Of a stretch of DNA of 64,000 nucleotides, positions 16,200 through 26,869 are shown piece after piece. Both the position numbers and the translations under genes were made by a program. The notes under the pieces were generated by a model. The model was given only the letters and a program-made list of their open reading frames with translations. It ran no database searches and was not told where the DNA came from. Origin of the DNA: Corynebacterium lizhenjunii (GTDB lineage: Bacteria > Actinomycetota > Actinomycetes > Mycobacteriales > Mycobacteriaceae); assembly GCF_011038655.2 (NCBI RefSeq), contig NZ_CP064954.1, positions 620,001-684,000 on the forward strand. The letters are read 5' to 3'. How positions within the stretch are numbered: position 1 is the stretch's first letter; each line of letters starts with the position of its first letter.

Positions 16200-16274
16200 C
16201 AAAGTACCGGCACTCAAAGTACCGGCACTCAAAGTACCGGCACCGAAAGCACTGGCGCCCAAAATTCAGGCCGC
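16200..16274 (+). repeat. 15-bp tandem repeat between tmk and mtrA
   Basis: CAAAGTACCGGCACT at 16200 and 16215, with CAAAGTACCGGCACC at 16230, then two diverged units to 16274 and further remnants to ~16307. In the mtrA frame the units read Q-S-T-G-T and no stop interrupts them. Confidence 0.9.
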
Positions 16275-16346
16275 CCAAGGTATCCGGTGCTCACAGTACC
16301 GGCGCCTGAGGAGCCGGAGGAAAGAACCCGTGGAAGGAGCAGGGCA

Positions 16347-17039
16347 ATGGCCCCGAAGATTCTAGTAGTGGACGATGATCCAGCGATCTCGGAGATGCTG
16401 ACCATTGTCCTGGAAGCGGAGGGCATGGAGCCCATCCCAGTCACTGATGGTGCCCAGGCGGTGCCGGAGTTTGAGGCTCACCAGCCGGACCTGGTGCTGC
16501 TGGACTTGATGCTGCCGGGCATGAATGGTGTGGACATTTGCCGCGCTATTCGCCGCGATTCGGCGGTGCCCATCGTCATGCTCACCGCAAAGACGGACAC
16601 CGTGGATGTGGTGTTGGGGTTGGAGTCGGGGGCGGATGATTACATCACCAAGCCCTTCAAGCCTAAGGAGCTGGTGGCGCGTATTCGTGCCCGCCTGCGC
16701 CGCACGGATGCCGCGGCCCAGGAAGTCCTGGAGGTAGGCGATTTGCTTATCGATGTCCCGGAGCACACGGTCACCCGCGTGGGCGGGGAGGAGATTTCCC
16801 TGACTCCGCTGGAGTTTGATCTGCTGCTGGAGATGGCGCGCCGGCCCGGCCAGGTCCATACCCGTGAGGAGCTGTTGGAGTCTGTGTGGGGCTACCGCCA
16901 CGCGTCGGATACCCGCTTGGTTAATGTCCACGTGCAGCGTCTGCGCGCCAAGATTGAACATGATCCGGAGGACCCGCAGATTGTGCTGACCGTGCGTGGC
17001 GTGGGCTATAAGACCGGCAAGATCGAGGCAGGGGAGTAG
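16347..17039 (+). CDS. mtrA: MtrA response regulator
   Basis: A 230-residue OmpR/PhoB-type regulator. In the receiver domain are the acidic pocket VDDDP, phospho-acceptor Asp53 (LLDLMLPG), Thr80 and Lys102 (ITKPF). A winged-helix DNA-binding domain occupies residues ~130-228 (LTPLEFDLLLEMARRPGQV and RLRAKIE). MtrA with MtrB controls cell-wall hydrolases, osmoprotection and division genes in corynebacteria. ATG 16347 follows AAGGAG (16334-16339). The upstream frame is open back to the tmk stop codon through the pentapeptide-encoding tandem repeat, but no good start is seen there. Confidence 0.95.
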   Translation: MAPKILVVDDDPAISEMLTIVLEAEGMEPIPVTDGAQAVPEFEAHQPDLVLLDLMLPGMNGVDICRAIRRDSAVPIVMLTAKTDTVDVVLGLESGADDYITKPFKPKELVARIRARLRRTDAAAQEVLEVGDLLIDVPEHTVTRVGGEEISLTPLEFDLLLEMARRPGQVHTREELLESVWGYRHASDTRLVNVHVQRLRAKIEHDPEDPQIVLTVRGVGYKTGKIEAGE

Positions 17040-17069
17040 CTCATTTCGGAGCGCATTAGGCAGCTGCGG

Positions 17070-18773
17070 GTGCAGTTTACGGAGGCGTGGCGCACGTCTT
17101 TGCAGCTGCGGTTTATTGGGATGATTTTGGCCGCCTCCTCCGTGGTGATGATCATTTTGGCCTATGTGTTGGTCTCGGTGCTCACCCAGCAGTTGGTGGA
17201 CCAGAAGCTCAACGCGGCGGAGCAGGAGATTGATCGCGCGCGTTTGACGGTGGAGCAGCAGATTTCTGCGACGGGTTCTGCTAATTCGCTGCAGGTGCGG
17301 CTGAACTCGGCCCGTGCGTCGCTGACGCAGCTTTCGGCGGAGGGGGACTCCCACGCAGCGTTTGAGCCGGTGTTGGCGGTGGAGAACGCGGATGGGACGG
17401 TGACTACCTCCCCGGAGGGCTATCGCATTCCGGATAATTTGCGCCAGCTGGTTAGCCAGGACCAGATTTCTTATCAATTCGCCACCATTGAGCAGCCTTC
17501 GGGCGGGGCGTATAACGCCTTGGTTATGGGTACGCCTACGAATGCGGATATTCCGGGCGTGCAGGTTTACCTGGTGTTGTCGATGGAGGCCGAGGAAGCC
17601 ACCATGGCGCTTATGCGTGGGTTGCTTTCTGCCGCTGGCGTGGTGGTGGTGGTGCTGCTGGTGGGTATTGCGTGGTTGGCTACCCAGCAGGTGACGGCCC
17701 CTATCCGTTCGGCATCGCGTATTGCTCAGCGTTTGGCTGCGGGCCATTTGCGCGAGCGCATGGTGGTTGATGGTGAAGACGAGATGGGCCGGCTGGCCGC
17801 GTCCTTCAATGACATGGCCGAAAAGCTCTCCAAGCAGATTACCCAGCTGGAGGAGTACGGTAATTTGCAGCGCCAATTTACCTCTGATGTGTCGCATGAG
17901 TTGCGCACTCCGCTGACCACGGTGCGCATGGCTGCGGATTTGATTGCTGCGGATCCGGATTCCTTGGAGCCGCATACTCGCCGCGCCACGGAGCTGATGG
18001 TGCGCGAGCTGGACCGCTTTGAGGAGCTGTTGGCGGACTTGTTGGAGATTTCGCGCCATGATGCTGGCGTGGCGGATCTTTCTGCGGTGAGTCTGGATGT
18101 GCGTAGCTGTGTGGATGCCGCTTGGGAGCAGACCCAGCATCTGGCGGAGGAGTTGGGTGTGGAGGTTCGTTTCCATCTGCCGGAGCAGCCGGTGATGGTG
18201 GAGGGGGATTCCCGGCGCATCGAGCGCGTCTTGCGCAACTTGATCGCGAACGCCATTGATCACAGTGAGGGCAAGCCGGTGGATGTGGAGGTCGCCCAGA
18301 CTGCCGACGCCGTGGGCATCGCCGTGACCGATCATGGCGTGGGTCTTAAGGATGGGCAGGAGGAGCTGGTCTTTAACCGTTTTTGGCGTGCCGATGCCTC
18401 CCGCGTGCGCCACTCCGGCGGTACCGGCTTGGGCTTGGCCATTGCCCGCGAGGATGCCGTGCTCCACGGTGGCACCCTGGATGCCACCGGTGTCTTCGGC
18501 GTCGGCTCCCGCTTCCGCTTTATCCTCCCGCGTGAGCCCCTGGCAGACATTGCTGCGGACCCGATTGCTCTGGAATTGCCCCATGGGGACGCCACCCAGC
18601 TTGCCGATGCCCAGCTTGCCGATGCCCCCACTCCCGATACCTTTGCGGCCAGCCCGGCGGGTTCCTCCCCGCAGGTGCTCCCGGAGGAGCCGGGGGCTAT
18701 GCGCCGTCCGGATTCCTTGCGGGAGCAAAGCCAGCACCGGCGCGCACAGATAGGAGACGACGACCATGCCTAA
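17070..18773 (+). CDS. mtrB: MtrB sensor histidine kinase
   Basis: A 567-residue membrane kinase: first membrane helix at ~15-37 (FIGMILAASSVVMIILAYVL), an extracytoplasmic sensor of ~150 residues, a second helix (LLSAAGVVVVVLLVGIAWLA), a HAMP domain, the phospho-acceptor motif DVSHELRTPLTT, and an ATPase domain with N-box (NLIANAIDHS) and GGTGLGLAIA. It phosphorylates MtrA. The start is uncertain: GTG 17070 has no close Shine-Dalgarno, and the frame remains open up to 17043. The tail includes two adjoining TGCCGATGCC copies (18602, 18617) encoding LADAQLADA. The gene overlaps lpqB by 8 bp. Confidence 0.92.
   Translation: MQFTEAWRTSLQLRFIGMILAASSVVMIILAYVLVSVLTQQLVDQKLNAAEQEIDRARLTVEQQISATGSANSLQVRLNSARASLTQLSAEGDSHAAFEPVLAVENADGTVTTSPEGYRIPDNLRQLVSQDQISYQFATIEQPSGGAYNALVMGTPTNADIPGVQVYLVLSMEAEEATMALMRGLLSAAGVVVVVLLVGIAWLATQQVTAPIRSASRIAQRLAAGHLRERMVVDGEDEMGRLAASFNDMAEKLSKQITQLEEYGNLQRQFTSDVSHELRTPLTTVRMAADLIAADPDSLEPHTRRATELMVRELDRFEELLADLLEISRHDAGVADLSAVSLDVRSCVDAAWEQTQHLAEELGVEVRFHLPEQPVMVEGDSRRIERVLRNLIANAIDHSEGKPVDVEVAQTADAVGIAVTDHGVGLKDGQEELVFNRFWRADASRVRHSGGTGLGLAIAREDAVLHGGTLDATGVFGVGSRFRFILPREPLADIAADPIALELPHGDATQLADAQLADAPTPDTFAASPAGSSPQVLPEEPGAMRRPDSLREQSQHRRAQIGDDDHA
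18598..18626 (+). repeat. Tandem pair of AGCTTGCCGATGCC words at the mtrB 3' end
   Basis: Copies at 18598-18611 and 18613-18626, separated by one C. They fall in the non-conserved tail of MtrB, downstream of the ATPase domain. Confidence 0.85.
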
Positions 18774-20487
18774 GTATTCTTCCCGGCGGCTGCGCCGGAT
18801 CGTGGCGTTGTTGGCTTTGCCTGCAGTTGTGGCGGCGGGGTGTTCGACGTTGCCGTCTAATACCTCGCCCCAGGTGTTGCGCAGCTATGACCCTGCCCCG
18901 CAGGTCCAGCCGATGGTGGGACCGCAAGATGGGCAAGAGCCCGACTTATTGGTGCGGGATTTCTACAGGGCATCGGCGTTGCCCAGCGGGGATTATGCTG
19001 CCGCGCGGGCTTTCTTGACACCGGAGGCTGCACGGGAATGGGACCCAGAGGCAGAGATTCTTTTGGTGGATGCCATTGATTTGACCACGCGAGGCTCCGC
19101 TAGTTCCGGGGATGCCCGCACCTTGGAGGTGCGCGGCAACGTCATTGGCACGCTGGAAGAAGGTGGCAGTTACATCACCCAGAACGGCGGCTATGAGGCG
19201 AGCATCGAGCTGGCTAAGGTTGATGGCCAGTGGCGCATTAAGGACTTGCCCGCAGGGGTGGTCATCGAACGCAATGAGTTGCGTAACCAGTACCAGCCGG
19301 AAAACCTGTACTTCTATGCGGGTTCAGGCCAGGCGCTGATTGCAGACCGCCGTTGGGTCTTTGCAGGCAAGGACACCCTAGATACCGAATTGATTACCTT
19401 GTTGATGGAGGGCCCCGCCCCTTCGCTAGAGCCTGCCATTCGCACGGTGCTTCCCCCCGGGGCAGTCTTTGCGGGTGTCGAAGATGGCGCGTATCGCTTC
19501 AATGGACTGGCCGGGATGAACGAGGAAGACCGCATGCGCTTTGCCGCGCAGTTGGTGTGGACCTTGACCACTGCGGGGGTGCCCGCGCCTTATGAGGCCA
19601 TTGCGGATGGTTCCCCGCTGCTTCCGGAGTTAGAGGAGATGACCCCGGATGATTTCGCGGATTACAACCCCCGGGCATCGACCAATACTGTTCCGGGCCT
19701 CTTTGCCCTGAACAAGGGCAATGTTCTGCGGGTCACGGGCACCCATGTGGAGCCGATTTCCGGCCCCCTGGGCGATGGCGGCAACGTGGAGTCCGCAGAG
19801 ATTTCCGCCGTAGACAAGGTCGCCGCGGTGCGTAGCACGGGGGAGCGCTCCCGGCTGTATTTGGGAGATCTCAGCGGTACCCCAGTCCAGGCCATAGAGG
19901 CCAAGACGCTTTCCCGGCCCACCTTTGAACGCGGTGGGGAAGCCGTGTGGACCGTGGTTGACGGGCAAAAGGTCAATCGCTACGTGCGCTCGGCAACGTC
20001 CGGGCAGGTGGTGGAGACCGAAGTGGATACCAGTGCTTTGGAGAATCTCTCCGGAGAGATTTCTGTTCTGCGGCTATCTGTCGACGGCGCGCGCGTAGCC
20101 ATGATCATCGACGGCAAAATCTACACCGGCGTCAACGTGCGGGAGGACAACGGCAGTCGCCGCGTAGTCAGCGTGCGCGAGATTGCTAGCGAGTTAGGCG
20201 GCATGGCCTTGTCCCTGGACTGGCAGCCGGACGGCTCCTTGGTGGTGGGCACCTCAAGCCCGGATTCGCCGGTGTGGCGCGTGGAGCAGGATGGATCCTC
20301 GCTGACCACCTTGCCCTCTGGAAATATCACGGCGCCCGTGGTCTCGATTGCGGCCAACCAGTCCACAATCTTTGCCACCGATGCCCACGCCACCCTCCAG
20401 CTGTCTTCTACCGATGCCACCTCGTCGTTTTGGCGGGAGGTCCCCGGTCTGCAGGGCATGCGATCCGCACCTATAGTGGCAAATTAG
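18766..20487 (+). CDS. lpqB: LpqB lipoprotein, accessory to MtrAB
   Basis: A 573-residue lipoprotein: basic start, hydrophobic core and lipobox VAAGC give lipid attachment at Cys ~26. A GerMN-like domain follows at ~190-300 (ALITLLMEGPAPSLEPAIRTVLP-like region) and a C-terminal beta-propeller. In actinobacteria LpqB binds the MtrB sensor domain and modulates its phosphorylation, and it is always encoded next to mtrB. The start overlaps the mtrB end by 8 bp, indicating coupling. Length is normal for the family. Confidence 0.92.
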   Translation: MPKYSSRRLRRIVALLALPAVVAAGCSTLPSNTSPQVLRSYDPAPQVQPMVGPQDGQEPDLLVRDFYRASALPSGDYAAARAFLTPEAAREWDPEAEILLVDAIDLTTRGSASSGDARTLEVRGNVIGTLEEGGSYITQNGGYEASIELAKVDGQWRIKDLPAGVVIERNELRNQYQPENLYFYAGSGQALIADRRWVFAGKDTLDTELITLLMEGPAPSLEPAIRTVLPPGAVFAGVEDGAYRFNGLAGMNEEDRMRFAAQLVWTLTTAGVPAPYEAIADGSPLLPELEEMTPDDFADYNPRASTNTVPGLFALNKGNVLRVTGTHVEPISGPLGDGGNVESAEISAVDKVAAVRSTGERSRLYLGDLSGTPVQAIEAKTLSRPTFERGGEAVWTVVDGQKVNRYVRSATSGQVVETEVDTSALENLSGEISVLRLSVDGARVAMIIDGKIYTGVNVREDNGSRRVVSVREIASELGGMALSLDWQPDGSLVVGTSSPDSPVWRVEQDGSSLTTLPSGNITAPVVSIAANQSTIFATDAHATLQLSSTDATSSFWREVPGLQGMRSAPIVAN

Positions 20488-20512
20488 AACCGAGGAGGGG
20501 GTATCGGCAAGC

Positions 20513-21187
20513 ATGGTGGATTGGGCAAACCTACTGCGCGGCGCGGGAGAGCTGCTGCTGCCGGTATCCTGCGCGGGCTGCCGCGCGCCGGGGCAGGTGC
20601 TGTGCGCGCGGTGCCAAGAGCGATTGCGTGCGGTGCCGCAGCCGATTGCGCGCCGCAGCCGGGACATCGGCATGCCGGTGTGGGGGCTGGGGCCTTATGA
20701 TGCCGTGCGCCGCAGTCTGGTCATTGCCATGAAGGAATACAACAACCTGCCCGTGCGCGCGCATATAGGTGCGGTGTTGGCCGCGGCGGTGAGTTACCTG
20801 CAGGCGCGCGGGGAATTGCCTTATCACCTGGTGTTGGTTCCGGCGCCCACGCGGCGGCGCTCGGCGCGCCAGCGCGGCGGGGACCCGGTGCTGCATTGGT
20901 GCCAACACGCGGCGGCTTTATTGGAGCAAGTGGAGGTGGCCGCGTTGCTGGAGCTGCAGCACGGGGTCGCGGACCAATCGGAGCTGGGGGCGGAACAGCG
21001 CTGGTTCAATATGCGCGGAGCGGTGCGGCTGCGCGGCGGTGCACAATCTTTAGAGCCGTGGCGGGGCCGTCAGCTGGTGTTGGTGGATGACGTGGTTACT
21101 TCCGGGGCTACGCTGGCGGCTTCTGCCCGGTGTTTGCGCGGAGCGGGGGGATTGGTGCGAGCTGGGATTACTCTGGCCGATGCCTAG
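20513..21187 (+). CDS. ComF family phosphoribosyltransferase-like protein
   Basis: A 224-residue ComF-type protein: an N-terminal zinc-ribbon-like region (CAGCRAPGQVLCARCQERL) and a C-terminal PRTase motif VLVDDVVTSGATL. ComF proteins are linked to DNA uptake in transformable bacteria and to DNA repair elsewhere; in corynebacteria the gene commonly sits between lpqB and hpf, as here. ATG 20513 is 14 bp after AGGAGG (20493-20498). That over-long spacing is filled by GGGGGTATCGGCAAG, a one-mismatch version of the dispersed repeat word. GTG 20516 is an alternative start. Confidence 0.82.
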   Translation: MVDWANLLRGAGELLLPVSCAGCRAPGQVLCARCQERLRAVPQPIARRSRDIGMPVWGLGPYDAVRRSLVIAMKEYNNLPVRAHIGAVLAAAVSYLQARGELPYHLVLVPAPTRRRSARQRGGDPVLHWCQHAAALLEQVEVAALLELQHGVADQSELGAEQRWFNMRGAVRLRGGAQSLEPWRGRQLVLVDDVVTSGATLAASARCLRGAGGLVRAGITLADA

Positions 21188-21253
21188 AGGGTGGGGGTAG
21201 GAAGCCGTAACAGCGGTCAATACGTTATAACCACTGCTACACTGGTGGATGTC

Positions 21254-21294
21254 ACACTGCGATGTTGTTCAACTGCGATGTTGTTCAGCAGTGT
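21254..21294 (+). repeat. Perfect 16-bp tandem duplication inside a hairpin, hpf leader
   Basis: ACTGCGATGTTGTTCA occurs twice without a gap (21256-21271, 21272-21287). The pair is bracketed by ACACTGC (21254) and GCAGTGT (21288-21294), which can pair. It lies ~40 bp before the hpf start. Confidence 0.85.
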
Positions 21295-21332
21295 CAGATA
21301 TGTTTGTCCTCAGTCTATAAGGGAGGAAGTCA

Positions 21333-21989
21333 ATGACCAACCAACCGGTCGAATCCAATGCACAGGTGACCATCACCGGCCGTAACGTCGAGGTCCCGGA
21401 GCACTTCGCACAACGGGTCAAGAGCAAGCTAGCAAAAATTGAGCGTCTTGACCCCACCTTGACCTTCTTCCATGTTGAGCTCAAGCATGAGCCCAACCCA
21501 CGCCGCGACGCTCAGGCAGAGCGCATCCAGATTACCGCCACCGGAAAGGGTCACCTGGCCCGCGCGGAAGCTAAGGAAGATTCCTTCTACGCTGCACTGG
21601 AAACCGCCCTGGCCAAGATGGAGCGCTCCCTGCGCAAGGTCAAGGTCCGCCGGGAAAACGTCAAGTCTGGGCACCGTGCGCAGAAGGGCACCGGGGAACT
21701 GGCCGCAGAGCTCGTGGCTGAGCAGGAGGCTGCCGCCGCCGCTGCCAAGGAGGACCGCTACGTTGATCCTTACGCAGAGACCATTGAGGAGCAGCGCCCG
21801 GGCCAGGTGGTGCGCACCAAGGTCCACGCCGCTATTCCGATGACGGTGGATGAGGCCTTGAGTGAGATGGAGCTGGTGGGGCATGACTTCTACCTCTTTA
21901 TTGATGAGGCCACTGGCCGCCCATCCGTGGTCTACCGCCGTCACGCGTATGACTACGGCATTATCTCCCTGAGCGAGGACGCGCAGTAG
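21333..21989 (+). CDS. hpf: Long-form ribosome hibernation promoting factor
   Basis: A 218-residue protein of the long HPF type. The N-terminal S30AE domain (VTITGRNVEVPEHFAQRVKSKL ... ALAKMERSL) covers ~10-105 and binds the 30S decoding site. The C-terminal dimerisation domain PMTVDEALSEMELVGHDFYLF covers ~160-215 and drives 100S ribosome formation. A charged linker rich in Ala/Glu joins them. It precedes secA as in other actinobacteria. ATG 21333 follows GGGAGGAAG. A strong hairpin terminator ends the unit at 22017. Confidence 0.93.
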   Translation: MTNQPVESNAQVTITGRNVEVPEHFAQRVKSKLAKIERLDPTLTFFHVELKHEPNPRRDAQAERIQITATGKGHLARAEAKEDSFYAALETALAKMERSLRKVKVRRENVKSGHRAQKGTGELAAELVAEQEAAAAAAKEDRYVDPYAETIEEQRPGQVVRTKVHAAIPMTVDEALSEMELVGHDFYLFIDEATGRPSVVYRRHAYDYGIISLSEDAQ

Positions 21990-22016
21990 CGCGACCCCAC
22001 CAGGTGGATTCTTCTC

Positions 22017-22060
22017 CCGCCACCGCCCCCAACGCTATGTTGGGAAGGCGGTGGCGGCTT
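22017..22060 (+). terminator. Strong hairpin terminator after hpf
   Basis: CCGCCACCGCC (22017-22027) pairs with GGCGGTGGCGG (22047-22057), and inside it CCCAAC pairs with GTTGGG around a 5-base loop. CTTTGTG follows. Confidence 0.85.
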
Positions 22061-22134
22061 TGTGTCAGGGCGGTCTTGTAGTGAGCCACGCATTGTGTAC
22101 TGAGGGAAGTGCTGTGTCGCGCGAAGCTTGGGGT

Positions 22135-22175
22135 GGCGTGAAGCTTGGCTCGGCGTGAAGCTCGGCGTGAAGCTG
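22135..22175 (+). repeat. Imperfect tandem GGCGTGAAGCT units upstream of secA
   Basis: GGCGTGAAGCT starts at 22135, 22152 and 22164, giving 17- and 12-bp periods, with a weaker copy at 22119. They lie in the hpf-secA spacer, before the -10 box. Confidence 0.75.
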
Positions 22176-22223
22176 AGAAGGAACTTAAACCACCAGCTAT
22201 AGGGAAGCTGAAGGGCGGGCGCG

Positions 22224-22229
22224 TATAAT
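22224..22229 (+). promoter_or_regulatory. -10 box (TATAAT) of secA
   Basis: A perfect TATAAT in a GC-rich setting, about 45 bp before the secA start. No clear -35 hexamer is seen. Confidence 0.65.
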
Positions 22230-22273
22230 CGCCCGGAGTTGATAATTTAGCCGCGACAAGAAGGAACATTTAC

Positions 22274-24865
<2,592 letters not shown>

Positions 24866-24938
24866 CCTGACCAAGCAGGGGCTTATCCTCTACCACCCCT
24901 GGGTCCACTGAAGTGTGTGGGCCGGGCCCGCAAGCTGC

Positions 24939-25481
24939 TCAAAGCAGCCGGAAGCTGCGCACCACGCCATTGCGGTAGAGACCGGTGAAGGCGTGGTGGT
25001 GCGGTCCAATGACGGCACTGCCGTGAAATTCTCCGCTGAGCTGGGCGTGCAGGCTGATGAGCTCAAAGCGCCAGACCGCTGTGGTGCCCCGGTTGCGCCG
25101 CCACGCGCCCAAATGGAGGGAGACTGAAAGGTGGAAGCGCGGGGAGCGCAGATGGTGTACCGGCCTGCGTCCGGCGGCCACTTCGAGGACGAAGTTGATG
25201 GGGTCTAGCAGCTCGGTGTGGAGGGCTTCGGTGAGTTCGCCATCGGTGCGCTCATAGCGCACGGGGTCTGGCGGGCGCAGTACTTTCAGGTGCGCATAAC
25301 CGGGGATAGGTGTATACAGGCTGGCTGTGGAGACCCTAGCGGTGTGCACCCTTGGTGGGATCGTAGTCCCTGCAGCAGCCTCTACCGTGGACGGTGCTGC
25401 GGCTGCTTCTGGGGCAGCCCCCACCGCAGACAGCACGGTGGCCTGTACAGAGGCGGTAGGGGTGGCATCGTCAAGCAACAT
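24939..25481 (-). CDS. DUF6459-like conserved actinobacterial protein
   Basis: A 180-residue protein. After an Ala-rich, low-complexity N-terminal half comes a conserved region containing NFVLEVAAGRRPVHHLRSP and LHLGAWRR, with the pattern (V-L-E-V-x-A-G-x-R-P-x-x-x-L) that I associate with the DUF6459 family. That family is often encoded close to secA in actinobacteria; its function is unknown. ATG 25481 follows GGAGG at 5 bp on the minus strand; an ORF extension to 25538 lacks a site. It converges with secA across a 73-bp gap with a weak CAGGGG/CCCCTG hairpin at 24876-24901. Confidence 0.6.
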   Translation of the reverse strand: MLLDDATPTASVQATVLSAVGAAPEAAAAPSTVEAAAGTTIPPRVHTARVSTASLYTPIPGYAHLKVLRPPDPVRYERTDGELTEALHTELLDPINFVLEVAAGRRPVHHLRSPRFHLSVSLHLGAWRRNRGTTAVWRFELISLHAQLSGEFHGSAVIGPHHHAFTGLYRNGVVRSFRLL

Positions 25482-25710
25482 GTGCTCCTCCCAAGCGCGC
25501 ACAACCGCAACGGGCCTTGGCGGCAAGCACGGCAGCACAGCCAGGCCTTGGGGCGCGCGCAGATAAGTGGGGGAGGAATCCGCGAAAGCGTTGCCGCCAT
25601 TATGTCACACGTTCGCCGCCAGTGCGCAAACCTGGCCAACAAGCAGGCATTCTGGTAGTTGGCTGTGTGCGAGCTGTCAGGGGAGGGCGCGCGGGGGAGG
25701 ACTAATTGGT

Positions 25711-25716
25711 TATACT
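25711..25716 (+). promoter_or_regulatory. Possible -10 box (TATACT) for the HAD gene
   Basis: TATACT about 100 bp before the start at 25816, without a clear -35. The 100-bp leader contains CCAAATTTGG (25755-25764) and two CTAGGGCCAA words. Confidence 0.4.
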
Positions 25717-25815
25717 GCCGTGTAGTTATCAGCGCTAGTGCCACATTGCTAGGGCCAAATTTGGGCCGAACGAGCGCTAGGGCCAAGCAATAGGATAAAG
25801 GAGAAAGGACTTCCC

Positions 25816-26226
25816 ATGCGGGGATTGATCGTTGATTACGCAGGTGTGCTCGACGGGGCGGAAGAGGACGTCAAGCGCTGGACGGCGTTGCTGGGAGCTA
25901 TAAAGGCTAATGGCGTAGCTACGGCGATTTTGTCTAATGATCCGGGTGGGGCAGGCGCGGAGCACATCCGCGAGTGGGAATACCGCGGTGTGGTGGATGC
26001 TGTGGTGCTCTCCGGAGAAGTTGGCGCCGAAAAGCCGCAGCGCGCGGCATTTCAGGCGGCCGCAGATGCGCTGGATTTGCCCATGAATGACTGTGTGATG
26101 GTAGACGATAACATCGAAAATGTCCGCGGCGCGGTGGACAATGGTCTGGTGGGAATGCTCTACACGGTCTTCGATCGCACCTCGGTGGAGGTCCAGGCCG
26201 TGTTCGACATTGAGGGTGAGTTCTAA
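25816..26226 (+). CDS. HAD-superfamily hydrolase, small
   Basis: A 136-residue HAD-like protein. Motif I is degenerate: GLIVDYAGVLDG has D-Y-A where DxD is expected (the second Asp is missing). Motif II (ILSND), motif III Lys (GAEKPQRAAF) and motif IV (CVMVDDNIENV) are in place. Loss of the second Asp may weaken catalysis. It overlaps the DUF6912 gene (TAATG), so the two form an operon; the substrate is unknown. ATG 25816 follows AAAGGAGAAAGG. The protein is short for HAD-IA enzymes because it has almost no cap domain. Confidence 0.75.
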   Translation: MRGLIVDYAGVLDGAEEDVKRWTALLGAIKANGVATAILSNDPGGAGAEHIREWEYRGVVDAVVLSGEVGAEKPQRAAFQAAADALDLPMNDCVMVDDNIENVRGAVDNGLVGMLYTVFDRTSVEVQAVFDIEGEF

Positions 26227-26744
26227 TGGCCGCCAAGGAGCGCGTCTACATTCCGGCTACCTTTGGCATGTTGGTGGAGTTGCAGGAGACCGGGGCGCTT
26301 TCCGCGCGCAGTGGTTGGGGCTTTGCGCTGACTCCGGCGCTCAAGGAGTTCTATACGCAAGGCGATGAGGAGGAGATGGCCTACTCCGCGTTCCAGGAGG
26401 CGGCCGCCAGCTCCTTGCGCCTGCTGGCTATTGGTGATGAAGACACCTTCCCGCACCGGCGCGTAGTTGTCTCGGTGGATTTGCCTGCGCAACAGGTGAC
26501 TCCGCGCCCGGAGCTGGGGGAGGCCGTGGTGGCCCTCGAGCCCGCGCAGTTTGGGGTGGAAGCGCTGGCGTGCATTCACGTCGATATTGAGGAGTCAGAG
26601 GCTGCGACGGCCAAGGCTATCGAGTCTATCGATGCCGCCGATTTAGGCGATGAGGATGCCGAGCTGCAGGTAGGTGACGCCCTGGATAACTTCATGGCCT
26701 ACTACGCCCCGCATGAGTTGCCGTTTCTGGTGGAATTGCTCTAG
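26226..26744 (+). CDS. DUF6912 family protein
   Basis: A 172-residue soluble protein starting MAAKERVYIPATFGMLVELQ, the form seen in the DUF6912 family (xRVYVPxTxxxLxxL). It is rich in Glu and Ala, with VVVSVDLP and CIHVDIEESEA strands. Function is unknown. Its start codon overlaps the stop of the HAD gene. A copy of the AGCTTGCCGATGCC word begins at its stop codon (26743). Confidence 0.7.
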   Translation: MAAKERVYIPATFGMLVELQETGALSARSGWGFALTPALKEFYTQGDEEEMAYSAFQEAAASSLRLLAIGDEDTFPHRRVVVSVDLPAQQVTPRPELGEAVVALEPAQFGVEALACIHVDIEESEAATAKAIESIDAADLGDEDAELQVGDALDNFMAYYAPHELPFLVELL

Positions 26745-26756
26745 CTTGCCGATGCC
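26743..26756 (+). repeat. Intergenic copy of AGCTTGCCGATGCC
   Basis: Begins within the stop codon of the DUF6912 gene, in the same manner as the copy at 171. A weak CCCACCC/GGGTGGG hairpin (26765-26791) follows. Confidence 0.8.
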
Positions 26757-26869
26757 CCCTGCACCCCACCCGTGTGCCGGGGTAGGGTGGGCCGATGGGT
26801 GTGAAGGGGGTAGCTGTCGGGCGGTGTCCTTGCTAGGGTTAGTGAGGATGTTTTAAAGAAAGGACCCGC

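Noticed and set aside
16362..18767. 801-codon open frame antisense to mtrA/mtrB
   Set aside because: It is the mirror of two strongly conserved genes in GC-rich DNA; its protein is His/Arg/Leu-rich without any domain, and it has no ribosome site.
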